Of a stretch of DNA of 64,000 bases, positions 1-12,334 are shown one piece after another. The notes under the pieces were generated by a model. The model saw nothing but the letters and a program-made list of their open reading frames with translations. It ran no database searches and was not told where the DNA came from. Both the position numbers and the translations under genes were made by a program. This DNA comes from Scytalidium lignicola. Taxonomy: Eukaryota; Ascomycota; Leotiomycetes. The stretch covers positions 1 through 64,000 of the forward strand of contig NCSJ02000039.1 in NCBI GenBank assembly GCA_002812745.2, in the 5' to 3' direction. Position 1 is the first letter of the stretch, and every line of letters starts with the position of its first letter.

Positions 1-949
1 GGCGGGGCTGACAGGCTGAGGGAAAGGTAGGGTCAATAATTACAAATGAAGTTAATGAGCTAGACGGGGAAAGTCTGGGATAATTTACGGTTTTCTGTCT
101 TGAGTGAGGATGGTGATTCATTGGAGTATGTGAAAGAAAGTTTATGAATTCTAAATTGTACGTAGTGCTGTATGTATAGGTCCCGGGGGGTTTTAGGATT
201 TTGATTACATATCCATATCTTCTTTTTCTATAAATATACACAAATGCCGAACAATGATAGAGTTAGATTGAAGATGCGCGTGTCATTACCTGTGTCTAGT
301 ACTGTAGTCTATCATCTGCTTCTGAAAAATGAGGAACTGTCGAAGCTCTCCCCCACTTATCATTCACCACGCAGGACGTCCTGGTAGTCTGCCAGTTATC
401 TTACTTTTGCCACTATCCCCACATCTCCCAGTACGTAAAAGTACGGAAGTACATACGAGACATCACTAGGTAATAACCCGCTTTATTTCAGTTTTGCCCA
501 GTCTGTCTGCCAGTCCATTATTGCCTCCAGAGATAAAGAACTTACTGTACGTAAGTACTACAGTAGAATTCGAAACCACCCCATCAAAACTCTTTGTGAT
601 TTACTGTGGTAATCTCAAGAGAATAATCATTACAGTACCGTACCCAGATCGGAATCAATATTTATATAACTATGGCCCGAAGAAAATGAGCTCCCAGATA
701 CCGTAGAGCTCATCGCAACTCACGTGTAATTCTAGAATGAATCAGCCAGCCATGTTCGAAAAAGTGCGAGCGGGGTTCTCTGCCTGCAGCCAATCCTCCA
801 GCCTGACGGGATGCCTTCCAACATGACAAGCAAGGAACTCCGCTTCGTGAGGCTGAGTGCCAACGAAATGTTTTGTCGTCAAAATGAGAGCAGTTGTTCT
901 ACTAGCCTCTATCATCGTCATATAGTATAGCGAGCAAACAAATATCGAG
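1..949. other. Intergenic, no gene seen
   Basis: AT-rich DNA upstream of the NACHT-ankyrin gene. No open frame here has protein-like composition or splice support. It holds several GTAC-rich palindromic motifs (about 428-455, 544-566 and 631-644) of the kind that recurs in other intergenic parts of the window. Confidence 0.6.
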
Positions 950-3333
950 ATGAGCTTCGGCTTTGGTGTTGGAGACTTTATTGCTGCCATCGAGCTTGCC
1001 AACAAGATTCGCAAAGAATTCATCGATGCACCGAGTCAATTCAAAGCTATTTCTAATGAGTGCGTTGTCCAAATACAACCTTAATTTTTGTTAACCATCA
1101 AAATAGTGTTAGAAGCCTTTCGATTGTACTCCAAGATGCCGACGTTACCTTTTCAGAACACGAGCCTAATAACGACCTGAAGAAAGACTTAGAAGACATC
1201 GACAAAGGTTGCCAAAACGTTCTTATTGAGCTACAGCGAATATTAGACAATAATACTGAGCTTAGTAATCAAGCTGGGAACACTGGCACGAGGATCAAAA
1301 GAGTGTGGAAGAGGTTCAAGTGGGATCCGGAAAATATCAGAGACCTTCGAAGTCGAATCAGTACAAATATCGGTCTTCTAAATGCTTTCAACGGACGCTT
1401 TACTCGAGACAATGTGGTTAAGTTAGTACAGCATCAGGAAGATCAAAGACGTCAGATTGTTCTAGACTGGATTACCACGATCAACTATGCTCCTCAACAA
1501 ACTGATTTTATTACTCGGCGACAAATAGGAACCGGACAGTGGCTTTTAGACTCGGTAGAATTTCAGGAATGGCTGAATACCAAGCAGCGAACATTGTTTT
1601 GTCCAGGCATTCCCGGAGCGGGAAAGACAATTCTTACGTCTATTGTGATTGATCATTTGCATAAACAGATTCAGAATGATCCAAGCATGGGTATATCATA
1701 TGTTTATTGCAATTTTCGACGAAAAGATGAGCAAAAAGCTGAAGACTTACTATCAAGTCTGTTAAAGCAATTGACTCAAGGCCAGTCTTCTCTTCCAGAA
1801 AGCGTGAAATCTCTCTATGATCACCACAACAAAAACCAAACTCGACCATCATTCGATGAGATTTCGAAAACATTTCAGTCTGTGGCTGCTATGTATTCAA
1901 GAACATTTATTATCATTGATGCTCTTGATGAATGCCAAATATCTAATAGACATAGAACAAAATTTCTGGCAGAAATCTTTGCTATTCAGGCAAAATATGG
2001 TACAAATATTTTTGCCACTTCGAGATTTATCCCAGACATTGTTACACAATTCCATGATAGTAGATCGATAGAAATACGCGCACATGATGAAGATATACGA
2101 ATGTACTTGGATAATCATATATCGGATTCAGGGTCAAAGCTCTTAAAGGACATTCATGAAGAAATTAAAATTAAGATCATAGAAGCAGTTGATGGAATGT
2201 ATGTCTTGATANTTTTTTTTATTGAACTACCAAGCTAATGGATTAGGTTTCTTTTAGCACAACTTCATTTTGACTCAATAGTAACAAAGAAAACACTCAA
2301 AAATATCAAAAATGCTCTGATAAACCTTCCAAAAGGCTCTGAAGCATATAGCCGTACATATGAGGAAGCTATGGAGCGAATCGAAGGTCAAAATAAGGAC
2401 TCTAAAGAGCTTGCTAAAAGGGTTATATCGTGGATAACTTGTGCGAAGAGACCACTAACTACATCAGAACTTCAGCATGCCCTTGCTGTAGAATTGGGAG
2501 AACCAAAACTTGACGAAGAGAATTTATGCGAAATAGGAGATATGGTCTCTGTATGTGCTGGATTAGTTACAATTGACGAAGAAAGCAGCATTATCCGGTT
2601 GGTACATTATACAACCCAGGAATATTTTGAACAAACACAAAAAAGGTGGTTTCCGAATATACATTCTGATATTACAGCAACCTGTGCGACATATCTTTCA
2701 TTCAATGAGTTTGAAAGTGGAACTTGCAAAACCGACGAAGAGTTAGAAGAACGGTTAAAATTAAATCACTTTTATAATTATGCGTCACATAACTGGGGAC
2801 ATCATGCTCGCGAGGCCCCTGAGCTAATCCAAAAAGTTATTAGCTTTCTTGAAAGAAACATTCAAGTTGAAGCATCAAGCCAAGTACTACTGGCTCCGAA
2901 TTGGGACAGCCAAAGCTTTTCAAAGCAGATGAAAGGAATACATCTAGCTGCATATTTTGGGATAGAGAAAACTGTTCAATATTTACTCGCTGATAATAGC
3001 CCTGATTCGAAGGACAGTTACAGTTGCACACCACTGTCATGGGCAGCAGGGTCTGGGCACGAAGCAGTAGTCAAGCTGTTGCTGGAGAATGGTGTAGATC
3101 CTGATTCGAAGGATAAATATAGTTGGACACCACTATCACGGGCAGCAGAGTCTGGGCATGAAGCAGTAGTCAAGCTGTTGCTAGAGAATGGTGTAGATCT
3201 TAATTCGAAGGATTATGATGGTCAGACGCCATTATTACAGGCAGCAGGGTCTGGGCACGAAGTAATAGTTAAGCTGTTGCTAGAGCAAGGTTCAGATCCA
3301 AACATTGAAAATAGAAGTGGGTGGACTGCTTGA
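950..3333 (+). CDS. NACHT-ankyrin (STAND/NLR-like) protein, C-terminus cut by a stop
   Basis: Three exons are proposed: 950-1059, 1107-2198 and 2247-3333. They join in phase to give 762 aa. The N-terminus ([20 protein letters not shown], then [16 protein letters not shown] across the first junction) resembles the N-terminal domain common to fungal STAND proteins. A NACHT NTPase follows, with the P-loop GIPGAGKT near residue 190 and Walker B IIIDALDE, then FATSR. After a winged-helix-like spacer come about five ankyrin repeats; the well-preserved ones share the core [14 protein letters not shown]. In this family ligand sensing by repeats drives NTPase-dependent oligomerisation, often in heterokaryon incompatibility or innate-type responses; that role is inferred here. 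The second intron (2199-2246) contains an N before a T run. A TGA at 3331-3333 truncates the last repeat; the frame then stays open to TAG at 3436-3438. Confidence 0.85.
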
Positions 3334-3438
3334 CAACTAGCAGCCCTTAACAACAATGAAAAGATGCAACAGCTTTTAGCAAAATATGGTGCATCTGAGC
3401 CAGAAGATTTTTATGGGCTTCAGCAGTTATTTGTTTAG
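3334..3438 (+). pseudogene. In-frame continuation of the NACHT-ankyrin gene beyond the stop
   Basis: After the TGA the same frame continues for 34 codons (QLAALNNNEKMQQLLAKYGA and so on) to TAG. This reads as the rest of the last ankyrin repeat plus a short tail. It is most simply ancestral coding sequence lost through a point change at the stop codon, or a sequencing error. Confidence 0.7.
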
Positions 3439-5877
3439 TGATACGACTTAGCATTTAATGCATTTAATCATATCTATTATAATTTAATAACTTTGATAAA
3501 GAGAGGTCTGGGGAAGCTGATGTTTATATAATGTATTCAAGATGCTAGAATGTTCTACTGATGGCAACATCACTCGATAGACTGTTCTACCTCTGTCAAG
3601 CCACAGAGCTATATTTCTTAGGAGGGAAACGCTCGCTTATCTGGTGGCTTAAATCTAGCTAACCATAATAATACTAGTATACTCGAAAAATTAAAGTTGA
3701 GAGAGTTTGTTTTGAGAAGGCGGTTTCGAATTCTACTGTAGCATAAGTGATTTACTGCTAAAGGAAAAAAATTCCAGTTAGTTCATATTTCGCCCCAATC
3801 AGCACACCAGGCACTTCATTTACCCCTAACTCTTTGCCTCCTTGACCAGGCTCGGTTTTGGACCTTTCTAGACCTTTCTTGATTCCATATAGACACGCCA
3901 AGGTTCCACTTTTGAGAGAAGCTCAGCGGCAATACAGTAGATGTTGTGCGCGCGCAATACAACAATCCCATCTTAATAACAATACCAATCAATACTCTTA
4001 CTCTATTGCTAATGGGAAGAGAATAAACCTATACACCACCTGGAACACATTCCCATTATTTTGGAGGGGTATTTTACTGTAATTACATGGGGGGTGATCA
4101 TTGTTTATGCATGTTTATTCTAATAAGTACTTTAAAAAGTGATATTGGATATTACACTCGAAATTAAATGAAAGATATTGCTCATTATAAATCCCCTAGA
4201 GCTCTTGGGGGCTTTAAATTGGATTTTCCCTTCGTCTAGGGTGAGCCTCTCTGGTTGATGAATGGACCTACGTCCCAGCGATAAGAGAAGACAGCCGCTA
4301 TCAGATCCTGGATGGTGACTAATGAGGACGACGCCCTGTACCAGATGGGCTAAGAGTTGGGGCAAGAGGAAGAAAGTGACATATAGAAAGCAAATGCTAA
4401 TGGAGATGATGAGGATAACTACAGTACGTACCCGTAGGACAGATCTGAGATATCTCACATCGTCAAAAACAGCAAGCAAGACCCCACCCCTAAAGCGTGT
4501 GCTCTAAGCTCAAAGAGGCAGCGAACCTGAACATCCCCCTCAGTACGACGGTACAGCACCCGGTAGTTTACATCGAGATTATTAGCAATTTTTGTGAATT
4601 CAAGTATATAGTTGAATTAATTATATCCGAGGAGCTTAGCAGTTAGCTCATAATCGTAGTCAATTAGTAGTACATAGTAGCTACAATATTTAGACCTTGG
4701 TTTCGCGTGCCTCCTCCATTTTTATCAATATCCCACCTGTAAAAAGAGAAATAAAAAAGAAGAGAGAACGTCTGCTCTGTTTTCACAAAACGTGTAACAA
4801 AATTTAAAAAGAGACAGCAAGGCGCACTTTTTAGAATTANTTTTTTTTTGGCGAGAGATTTTTGATTTTTGAATTTTTTTTTGTTGCACGTCTTGGAAGT
4901 GTTCTGGACTGTTCCGTTTTGCCCGGGCGTGCACTACCCTAATTAATATATAAAAACAACGGCCTGGATTCATATAGATCACTTCCCCCCCCCTCCCCCC
5001 CTTCTTTTAAACGAACAAAAATGATGACATCGCCGCTCCGATTTTGTATGTTCCGTCCGTGCCTTAAACCCATAATTTTATCTTGAAAGTAGTAGCACTG
5101 CTTGGTGTACTACTGNTAGTACCAATTTCTTTTGGCTGGTTTTACATTTACAATCTCCCGCCTAGGTGTGGATGTTGGTTTTATGTATCCCATACCTTTC
5201 TCTCTTTCTCTTGATCTACTTATTATACTACTACTGTCACACTATGATTGATGTGATAATGATCGAAGGTTAGAAAACAGAGTACGTCCTCATTATCTAC
5301 GTGAAATATTTCTGATTGCTATATCACAGGTAGTCCCTTTTCCTGGCTGGCTGGCATAATTGAGGGCAAGACGGGTGCCTGGAACCATCTGATTCCGCTG
5401 CAAGAACCCTTATGATAGTAATCACAAAAAGAAACTAATTAGCAGAGTACAAACATCATGGGAAAGAATGGGGGAATAACCATCCCCCCTGTGTACTGTA
5501 TTATTCTCTACGGTAGTCTCGGAGCGTTATTTCAATGCTCAATAAAACTTATGCATGGAGAAAACTCAGTTCCAAAATCCTTGTAACTGAATTTCCTCTA
5601 GTTTCCCATTATCCCCCCTTTTACCGTTCCCACCGATCCCCCCATTCCCTTAACATCATGAACCTTGCCGTAGCGGAGATGCCTGATATTTTCTGGCTGT
5701 ATCCTTGTCCTCATTATCATGTCGTCTTGATATGTACAAATAATAATAAAAAACACAAGAAATCTGAGGTATGACGTGCAGCTACCACATGAATGACATG
5801 GAATACCATGTATTATTCAAGTAGCTTATTGTTGTAGAATAAAAGAAGGTTCATGAAACCAATTCCAACAACTAATC
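3439..5877. other. Intergenic, no gene supported
   Basis: About 2.4 kb without a convincing gene. It contains a C-rich tract at 4984-5000, an N beside a T run near 4840, and GTAC-type motifs near 4421-4436 and 4541-4556. The short open frames here have neither protein-like composition nor splice support. Two C-termini face this stretch: the NACHT-ankyrin gene ends to the left and the minus-strand gene to the right. Confidence 0.55.
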
Positions 5878-7577
5878 TCATCTCATTGTGATTGCTGGGA
5901 AAAACCTTGGTCCAGCAAACCCCTTCAGCACCACACTCTGAATATCGATGTTACCCTTCTCTGTCGGCCTTGGACTCCACATCTTTAAGAGCACAAATCG
6001 GCCACTTACAGGCGGATCGAAGCGAACCGTGCACTTGCTCTTGTCCCTCTCGATGAAGAATCTCGCGTGAGGCACCATTAGTTTTTTGCCTTCCGCATTT
6101 CCTGCTTCCTGACTTGAGCCTTGATTTGCTTCTGCCACTTCAGCAAGGGTAGCACGCGGTTCTGCAGCGGGTGGAGGTGAGGTAGGCTGTGTCCTAACGG
6201 TACGACGGCGTGGTCGATGCGGGTGGAGACCAGGCCAGGATTGGTTTAGTTGACGCCGGAGACGGTATTCGGCTTCATCTTGGTCGTCATCGGTAGGGTC
6301 ATCGAAGGATATCCCAGAATATGAATAAAGTGATGGTCGACTGAGGTCAGGCGAGTCTCTGCTGTGCTCATCGTAGCCTTCACCCTCACTGTCATCCTCA
6401 GAATCGCTGCATTCGGTGGTTATTTGGAATAGTGGTGCATTAACCGCGAACTCAGGTGGTATCTGGGCTGTGCCTAGATCGCAATCTGCATCATGAAGGC
6501 CGATGTTGTAGAGGCGACGGGCGCGGGCTTGAGCTGTTGTCATGCTCCCATCTTCATTGTGGCGGATCGAAACAATAGGCGTCTCCGATGTTTCTGTGTT
6601 GGATCGAGGTTGAGAGTACTGAATTTGATATTTAGCGGTGCTTTCTAGAAGTTCATCAGACTCCATAGCTATGAATACCATGCCTTCTTGGATACTATGA
6701 TGTTGTCAGCGATTTATAAGTTGGAAAACATGGGAAGAACTTACGGAGCAGTGTATCCTTTCAGAGGCGCTTTTATTATTAGTTCCTTGAGAGAGAACAC
6801 TGTCCCTCCTTGATGTCTCAGAACAAGGTTGCATCTATTGCTCTCAGTGCAATACACAGAAGGATCATTCTTCAACACGTTTTCCGCAGCATAGTTTCCA
6901 TCGCGAGCTTCTTTATGTATGCCTCCGTCGCAGCTCACGATCTCCATATTCAGCTTTCCCGGTTCCACCTGTCCGTACCTTCCGTAGCTGAACCCCGCAA
7001 ACTCCGAGTCCAGCCTGTCCGAATCTAGCTTCCTTCTCTTAGCTCCACGCATATATTCTGGTTCAGAGCGTTCTCTAGATGCGGAGAATTGGAAAACAGG
7101 ATCCTCAAGCAAGGCTCGGAGGTCTGAGTGTGACTGAGCGAATTGGGCCGTGAGATCGTTTATTGAGGCTACGGTAGGGTTCTGTTCCTGTCGATCTGTG
7201 TCGTCCTGGGAATTATTCATCAGATTCCGTTGATATTGCGCAATCCGGGATAGCCGTTCATTTCGTGCATTGGCCATCGTTCGAGATCTACCTCGGCGGC
7301 TTGACATGGCGGCAGCTAATCTAGACAGAGGACTTTCGTGGGCAGGTAACTGAGATCCTGTTGGGCCAAGTCCGGGGGAAGCAAAAGGTGGAGACGAAGG
7401 TCTTGCAATAAATAAAGGAGATAATGCTTCTCTATGTGTAGATACTCGATGTTCGGTGTCGAGTTGGTTCGGGTCTGTCTGGAGAGATAGTGGTTGTTGG
7501 CTTAATTCGTAAAGGCTGTTGTTAACAGCGTTTGGAAATAGTAGTTCCGCTAGGGTGCGTCGTATCCTCTCGCGCAT
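5878..7577 (-). CDS. Unidentified fungal protein with possible discoidin/DOC-like C-terminus
   Basis: Two exons on the minus strand, 7577-6745 and 6694-5878, join in phase across a 50-nt intron (GTAAGT...CATAG) to give 549 aa from the ATG at 7577. I do not recognise the family with certainty. The first third is Ser/Arg-rich and polar. Two blocks look structured: around the intron (NLVLRHQGGTVFSLKELIIK, then APLKGYTAPIQEGMVF), and the last 60 residues (RFFIERDKSKCTVRFDPP, SGRFVLLKMWS, NIDIQSVVLKGFAGPRFF). An acidic, disordered insert separates them. The alternating beta pattern and the phrase 'RFVLLKMWSP' suggest a split beta-sandwich of the discoidin or APC10/DOC type, which would imply an adaptor role; this is a guess. 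The true start probably lies upstream of 7577. Confidence 0.75.
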
Positions 7578-8007
7578 ATGTTCCGAGTCTTCAGACTGAG
7601 TAGTCTTGTTAGTAAAAGGTGCGGCATTATTGTCACCATCAAGGCACTTTCCAACAGATCATCTGGTGGAGATAAGCGACCCGGGATGGAGTTCGACTGA
7701 CCATTTGAGGAGGTGGCACTCGGCACCACAGAAGAAGTTGTGAAGTGATAAAAGAAAAGGTCACTGGCAACTGACCAGAGACATGGATGGACGTTTGATG
7801 CACACTCAAAGTTTGACTGTGTCCACTGGTAGCGTTAAACCGAGGTCTATGTATGGGGTGAAGAGGCTCGTACGGACAAGTTTCTACGTCGTCAGTGACT
7901 TCGCTAAAAGTCGCAGTGGGGTTGCGACGTAATTGGTGGCAGTGGGAGGTCAGCAGCAAACAAGCATTCCAGGGACGAGCAGTAATCAAGCTCCTCCACG
8001 ATTTCAA
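7578..8007 (-). other. Probable upstream exons of the same minus-strand gene, boundaries unresolved
   Basis: Sequence upstream of the 7577 ATG looks coding. One frame (about 8016-7790) reads EELKSWRSLITARPWNA followed by SEVTDDVETCPYEPLHPIHR. Another frame just before 7577 reads PPDDLLESALM. The latter joins in phase to SEDSEHMRERIRR across a 41-nt candidate intron (7596-7636) holding a perfect TACTAAC branch site. At least one further intron must link the two frames, and no ATG starts the first block. The first exon may lie close to, or overlap, the divergent Aos1 promoter near 8240. Confidence 0.5.
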
Positions 8008-8241
8008 TTCTTCAGCTTTGCAAGTTGCTTTTGCGTATCACAATAAAGCCTGCCAATTTACGTAGGCAAAACACAGGGAAATTGTTGACTGTACCCTTTG
8101 AAAGAACTAGTTAATTTTCAGAAATCTTTCAGCCTTGTCGCCAACAAAAGTCGATACAACAACTAAAAGGCAAGGTCAATGCTCTCTTCTTCCTCCTTGG
8201 TAGAGATACGGGGTTAAATAGAACTCAATATCGCTGGCATC

Positions 8242-9523
8242 ATGCAAGCTCCGGTTCCATCTACAGCTATGGACGAAGCAGTAACTGCTTCCAATGGTGC
8301 AGCTCAAGCGCAAACGGGCATCAGCGCTGGTATGATATGTTACTACGTCCCGCTTGGTTAAGAAGAGCCCAGTTGACCTAAAGGAAATAGATGAAATTGC
8401 CCTCTACGACCGTCAAATTCGATTATGGGGTATGCAAGCTCAAGAAAAGATCCGTAACGCGAATATTCTTCTCATTACTATGAGAGCCCTTGCCAACGAA
8501 ATCGCAAAGAATCTCGTCCTGGCAGGAATCCACTCCCTCACAATCGTCGACCACGCCATTGTAACAGAAAGTGATCTGGGCGCACAATTCTTTATTACTG
8601 AAGCGGATATCGGGAAGAACAGGGCTGAAGCAGCAGCTCCTCAGGTACGGAAGCTCAATCCTAGAGTTAATGTCGTTGTGGATACAGAGGACATCAAGAG
8701 CAAGGGTCCAACTTTTTTTGGGACGTTCGATATTGTGATTGGGACGGATTTACATCCTGATACATTGAATATTATCAATACTGCTACGAGGCTGAACCAT
8801 AAATCGTTCTATGCTGCTGGAGTACAGGGTTTCTATGGTTTCATCTTCTCAGATCTGATTCAACATGACTATGTTGTTGAGAGGGAGAAGAGTAATAGAA
8901 CAACTCTTCTCCAACCCGAGACGAGAACTAGGAGTGTGGTTGATGTGAAGAGCAAGAAAGAGAACGGGAAGAACATCGAACTCGTCACCAAACGAGAGCT
9001 CTACTCCACTTGGTTTCTGGCGAGCGACGTAGCTAACCTCCCAGAAGAATATCTCAAGTCTCGCCGTCGTCTCAGAGCCGTTACACCTATATTGCCGTGC
9101 TTTCGTGCTCTCTGGGAATTCATGCAATTGCAAGGCGACCGTTTGCCAAGCACAAAGGAAGATCTCCAACTCTTCACCGTGCTCGCCACCCAAAAGCACA
9201 AAGCCCTAGGCCTTCCCGAGGAAACACTGAAGGCTGACGTTCTGCGGAGATTCCTACAAAATATTGGGAATGAGATTGCACCTGTTACAGCGATTCTAGG
9301 GGGCCAGCTGGCACAAGATGTCATCAATGTGCTCGGTAATCGACAACAGCCGATTCAGAACTTCGTGATTTTTGATGGAGATGTGATGGAGGCTCCAATG
9401 TTTGCATTGCATCCCGAGGGGCCATTGGGAGAGGGATTGTTACCGATTTCGGTTGGTGTTGAAAACGGTGCATATCCAAATGGAGGTGAGGCGAAAACGA
9501 ATGGGGCGGCTTCGTTGACCTAG
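8242..9523 (+). CDS. AOS1: SUMO-activating enzyme subunit 1 (Aos1/SAE1)
   Basis: Exons 8242-8329 and 8391-9523 give 406 aa. The 61-nt intron splits the Asp codon of the signature DEIALYDRQIRLWGMQAQ. The protein is a ThiF/UBA-type adenylation-fold subunit. An N-terminal Rossmann-like region follows the signature (ANILLITMRALANEIAKNLV), and it has the C-terminal block GNEIAPVTAILGGQLAQDVI typical of Aos1. There is no catalytic cysteine domain, as expected: Aos1 pairs with Uba2, which carries the active-site Cys and ATP site, to activate SUMO in the nucleus. The length is a little above the yeast protein (347 aa), through a polar N-terminal extension and an insert near residues 200-225. It starts about 235 nt from the divergent minus-strand coding region, so the two may share a promoter. 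Confidence 0.93.
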
Positions 9524-9715
9524 AACGTAATACCGGCATAAAACCCCCATTTTGAAACGGACGGGATTTATTTGGGAAAGGCAGAAAATTTGGCGTTTGG
9601 TAGATGGCGTTCCGGAATGGGCGATTGCCAATAAAGCCTTGGTTTCCATCACAATCGTAAATTGTATAATCGTCAAAATCATTTTCGGCGCTACGTGTGT
9701 TCACCTTCGTTCTCA

Positions 9716-10793
9716 TCACTTTTTCTCGTCCCAATCGTCTGGCTCCTCTGCTTCACTATGTTCCCCACTTCTGTTTTCGCTGTCACTCTCACTATCACTC
9801 TCCTCTTCACCCCTCTTCCTCTTCCCAGCATTTGCAGCGGCATTCCAGAGTTCGCCATCCTCTTTCCTAACAAAAACGTAACTTCTGGCCTCCCTTTCCT
9901 CACCCTTCCACCCACCTTCTCCTTCCCCCTTCTTGCTCTTCACAACACCTAATGTTCTCGCATGTCTATAGCCTGGATATGCGGCGGCCTGGAATCGAAA
10001 GCTCGTATGTACCGCCAGGCCGGAATGTCTTGCTAAATCGCGAATATTCCAAAGTGTGTAAGGTGGATTCGTGAAGAGTGTGACAATTATAGATGGCGGG
10101 GTAGTGCTGAGGGGCTTTGGGGCGGGGCGTAGGGAGGAGATTGCGTGAGTAAAGAATGAGACGAGGAGCTCTGACAAATCAAGTAAGTATTCAGCCTCTG
10201 AATTACTAAAATGGCGAAAGAAGTACAGAGTGCGGGTATATATAAAAAGGGAACAAGCAATCCTCATGAAGAAGGTGGAAAGACATACCTTGATTATACC
10301 TAACCTGCCGATTGACATCTGTGCTTTTCCCACCAACATGAGGAAAGTTAAACACAATTCGATCCATAATACCTTCCTTCTCCTTCCCCTTCTTGCCCTT
10401 CGTCCAGGCTTTCATCTTCCCCGCATCAACACCATACATCACTTTCCCGCCTCCCTCTTCAATAACCCTCACGTTCTCTATTGCTTGGGGATACTTTTCC
10501 TCTAGTACCGCAAGTGAAGGCTCTAATACTGTCGCTGTTACGTTGGTGCATTTATGGTGCTCTATCAGGGAGCGGGCGAAGGAGAGATCGCCCTCGCCGA
10601 TGAGGAGGATATTTTCAGACGGTGAGAAGGGGACGGTAGGAGCCGAGTGCTGGGCTTGTTTGTGCGGTTTTGGCTTAGGTTTTTCAGCACCCGATTTCTG
10701 TATGGAGGATCCATTGGGGTTTTGTAGCGCCTTAGAAGGACTGATTTGCTTGTGCTTCTTGTTGTGTAGTTTTTGGCGCTTCGCTTTTCCCAT
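9716..10793 (-). CDS. BMT5: 25S rRNA (uridine-N3) methyltransferase, BMT5-like (DUF2431)
   Basis: Exons 10793-10289 and 10170-9716 give 319 aa; the 118-nt intron has GTATGT and TTTGTCAG ends. The Lys-rich start (MGKAKRQKLHNKKHKQ) is a likely nucleolar targeting signal. The SAM-binding motif ENILLIGEGDLSFARSL near residue 62 is diagnostic of the BMT5/DUF2431 family. It is followed by MDRIVFNFPHVGGK and, in exon 2, by IIVTLFTNPPYTLWNI. In yeast, Bmt5 makes m3U2634 in 25S rRNA. The acidic, Ser-rich tail (EEESDSESDSENRSGEHSEA) is probably disordered. It is convergent with Aos1: the two stop codons are about 190 nt apart, so their 3' UTRs may overlap. Confidence 0.92.
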
Positions 10794-12334
10794 GGCCTTT
10801 TTCTGCTTTAGAATGACCCCCTGTATACCTGTCTATGGATTTGACTCTTGTGCTTGTGGAGATACTAGAATGAGCATGGACAATACATAAATATCTTAAT
10901 TGGACTAGATAAGATTGCAGGATGTTTTGAATATCGCGTGGACGAGGCTGAGGTTGGAGAATTATTTTGAGCTTGGACGGCATGCGCCACAACGGCTGGG
11001 ATCTGGCTACGGGAAGCAAGCCACTGTGGGGGAAGTGGCTAGTGACACTTGGGACCTTCAAAAACCGGATATTACTCTTTTCTCTTACTCTCTACTTTGT
11101 AAAGTTGTTTAACTAAAAATATTAACCAATAACAGCTCTGCTGTCATTAACTATCGTAGATATTATATCTATTAATTAGAAATAAAAGATGTGCATCTTC
11201 AATATCCCTGGTTTGCAAACACAGTCCGCTTTGAGCCATCTTCATTAGCTCCTATATGAGGGACTCGTAAGCTAATGTCTGTTCCCAATGATGACAGATA
11301 TTGAGTTTACCTTGTGCTCTTAGCAAATGGACTAATGAGTTCCTAGCAAGGACTCCATTCTTCTAACTTAACTCTCCTTTCTACACTTACGTGCAACGAG
11401 GTTAACGTGCCGAGCCACATCGATTGGCAGACACATTAATTAACCTTAATCAAACGGCTATGCGGGTAAATGGCCTAGCAATTTCCAGCCGCCGAATAGA
11501 TTGTCAGTTATTCACCGGTTTAATTTATTATAATCATAGTCACGTCCCTCTTCTGAGTCCGCAGCGTTACATCCCCCCAGGTTCATGCCGATCAGTAGTC
11601 GTGCACCAGGATAAACGGCGCGGATTACCTCACGAAGCCCATGAAGCCCAGCAAAACACTGGAAATCGCAAATACGTACTGTACGGCAAGGTACCCCGTA
11701 CTGCCGTCGAGGCCGGACGTCTCGCCTCCGCATTGCCCCTTTCCCCTTTCCTGTGCTGTCGCGAATCTGGTTGTGCCAGGTACACTGCAATTCGACTGCC
11801 TATCAGATTGCTTCCATCTCCCATTACATTTTGGCGATGCAACTCTACCTTCGGAATAATTGGGAAGACACGATTCACGTTGCAACTTTGGGAAGGAGAC
11901 TCAAGCTTTACGATCCGGCTGTCTACCCGGCTGTCTACCATGTTGTGACCATTCAGAGACCATGTTAGTCTAGTACGGAGTCTCTGTACCGATGTGCCTG
12001 AATATAACCTGACCGATTTCAGCTCAATATTCTGTGTGTACTATCATGCTGCATCTCCATAATGGACCAGGTATCCCCCAGGATGTCATTTGGATAAACG
12101 GAATTTCCATTCTTCCAGGTCTTCAGATGGAAGACCCGGTCTCTCATACCCTCCTAGGAATGCAGAAGGTTTATTGATTCCCCGCATTTCTGTTTCTGGT
12201 ACTTGACTGCTAGCAGTTCTGGGAAACTAGATAGGTTAATATAAGTATCTTCTTTCAGTCTTTTTACTCTTTTACTCTTGGCATTTTTTTCTTCATCATC
12301 TCCATTCCCTTTTTTGGCGTAGGTAAAAGCCAGC
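10794..12334. other. Intergenic between BMT5 and CDH, no gene supported
   Basis: About 1.5 kb. The part 11560-11900 is more GC-rich and has long open frames in several phases. None has protein-like composition or splice partners. A GTAC-rich stretch lies at 11672-11705. The right part is the promoter region of the cellobiose dehydrogenase. Confidence 0.5.

Noticed and set aside
4170..4510. Possible decayed gene or tRNA-related repeat
   Set aside because: Both strands give open frames, but no domain, tRNA T-loop or A/B box could be confirmed.
11424..11948. 174-codon open frame between BMT5 and CDH
   Set aside because: Several overlapping long frames on both strands arise from a GC-richer patch. 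Composition is not protein-like and no splice partners were found.
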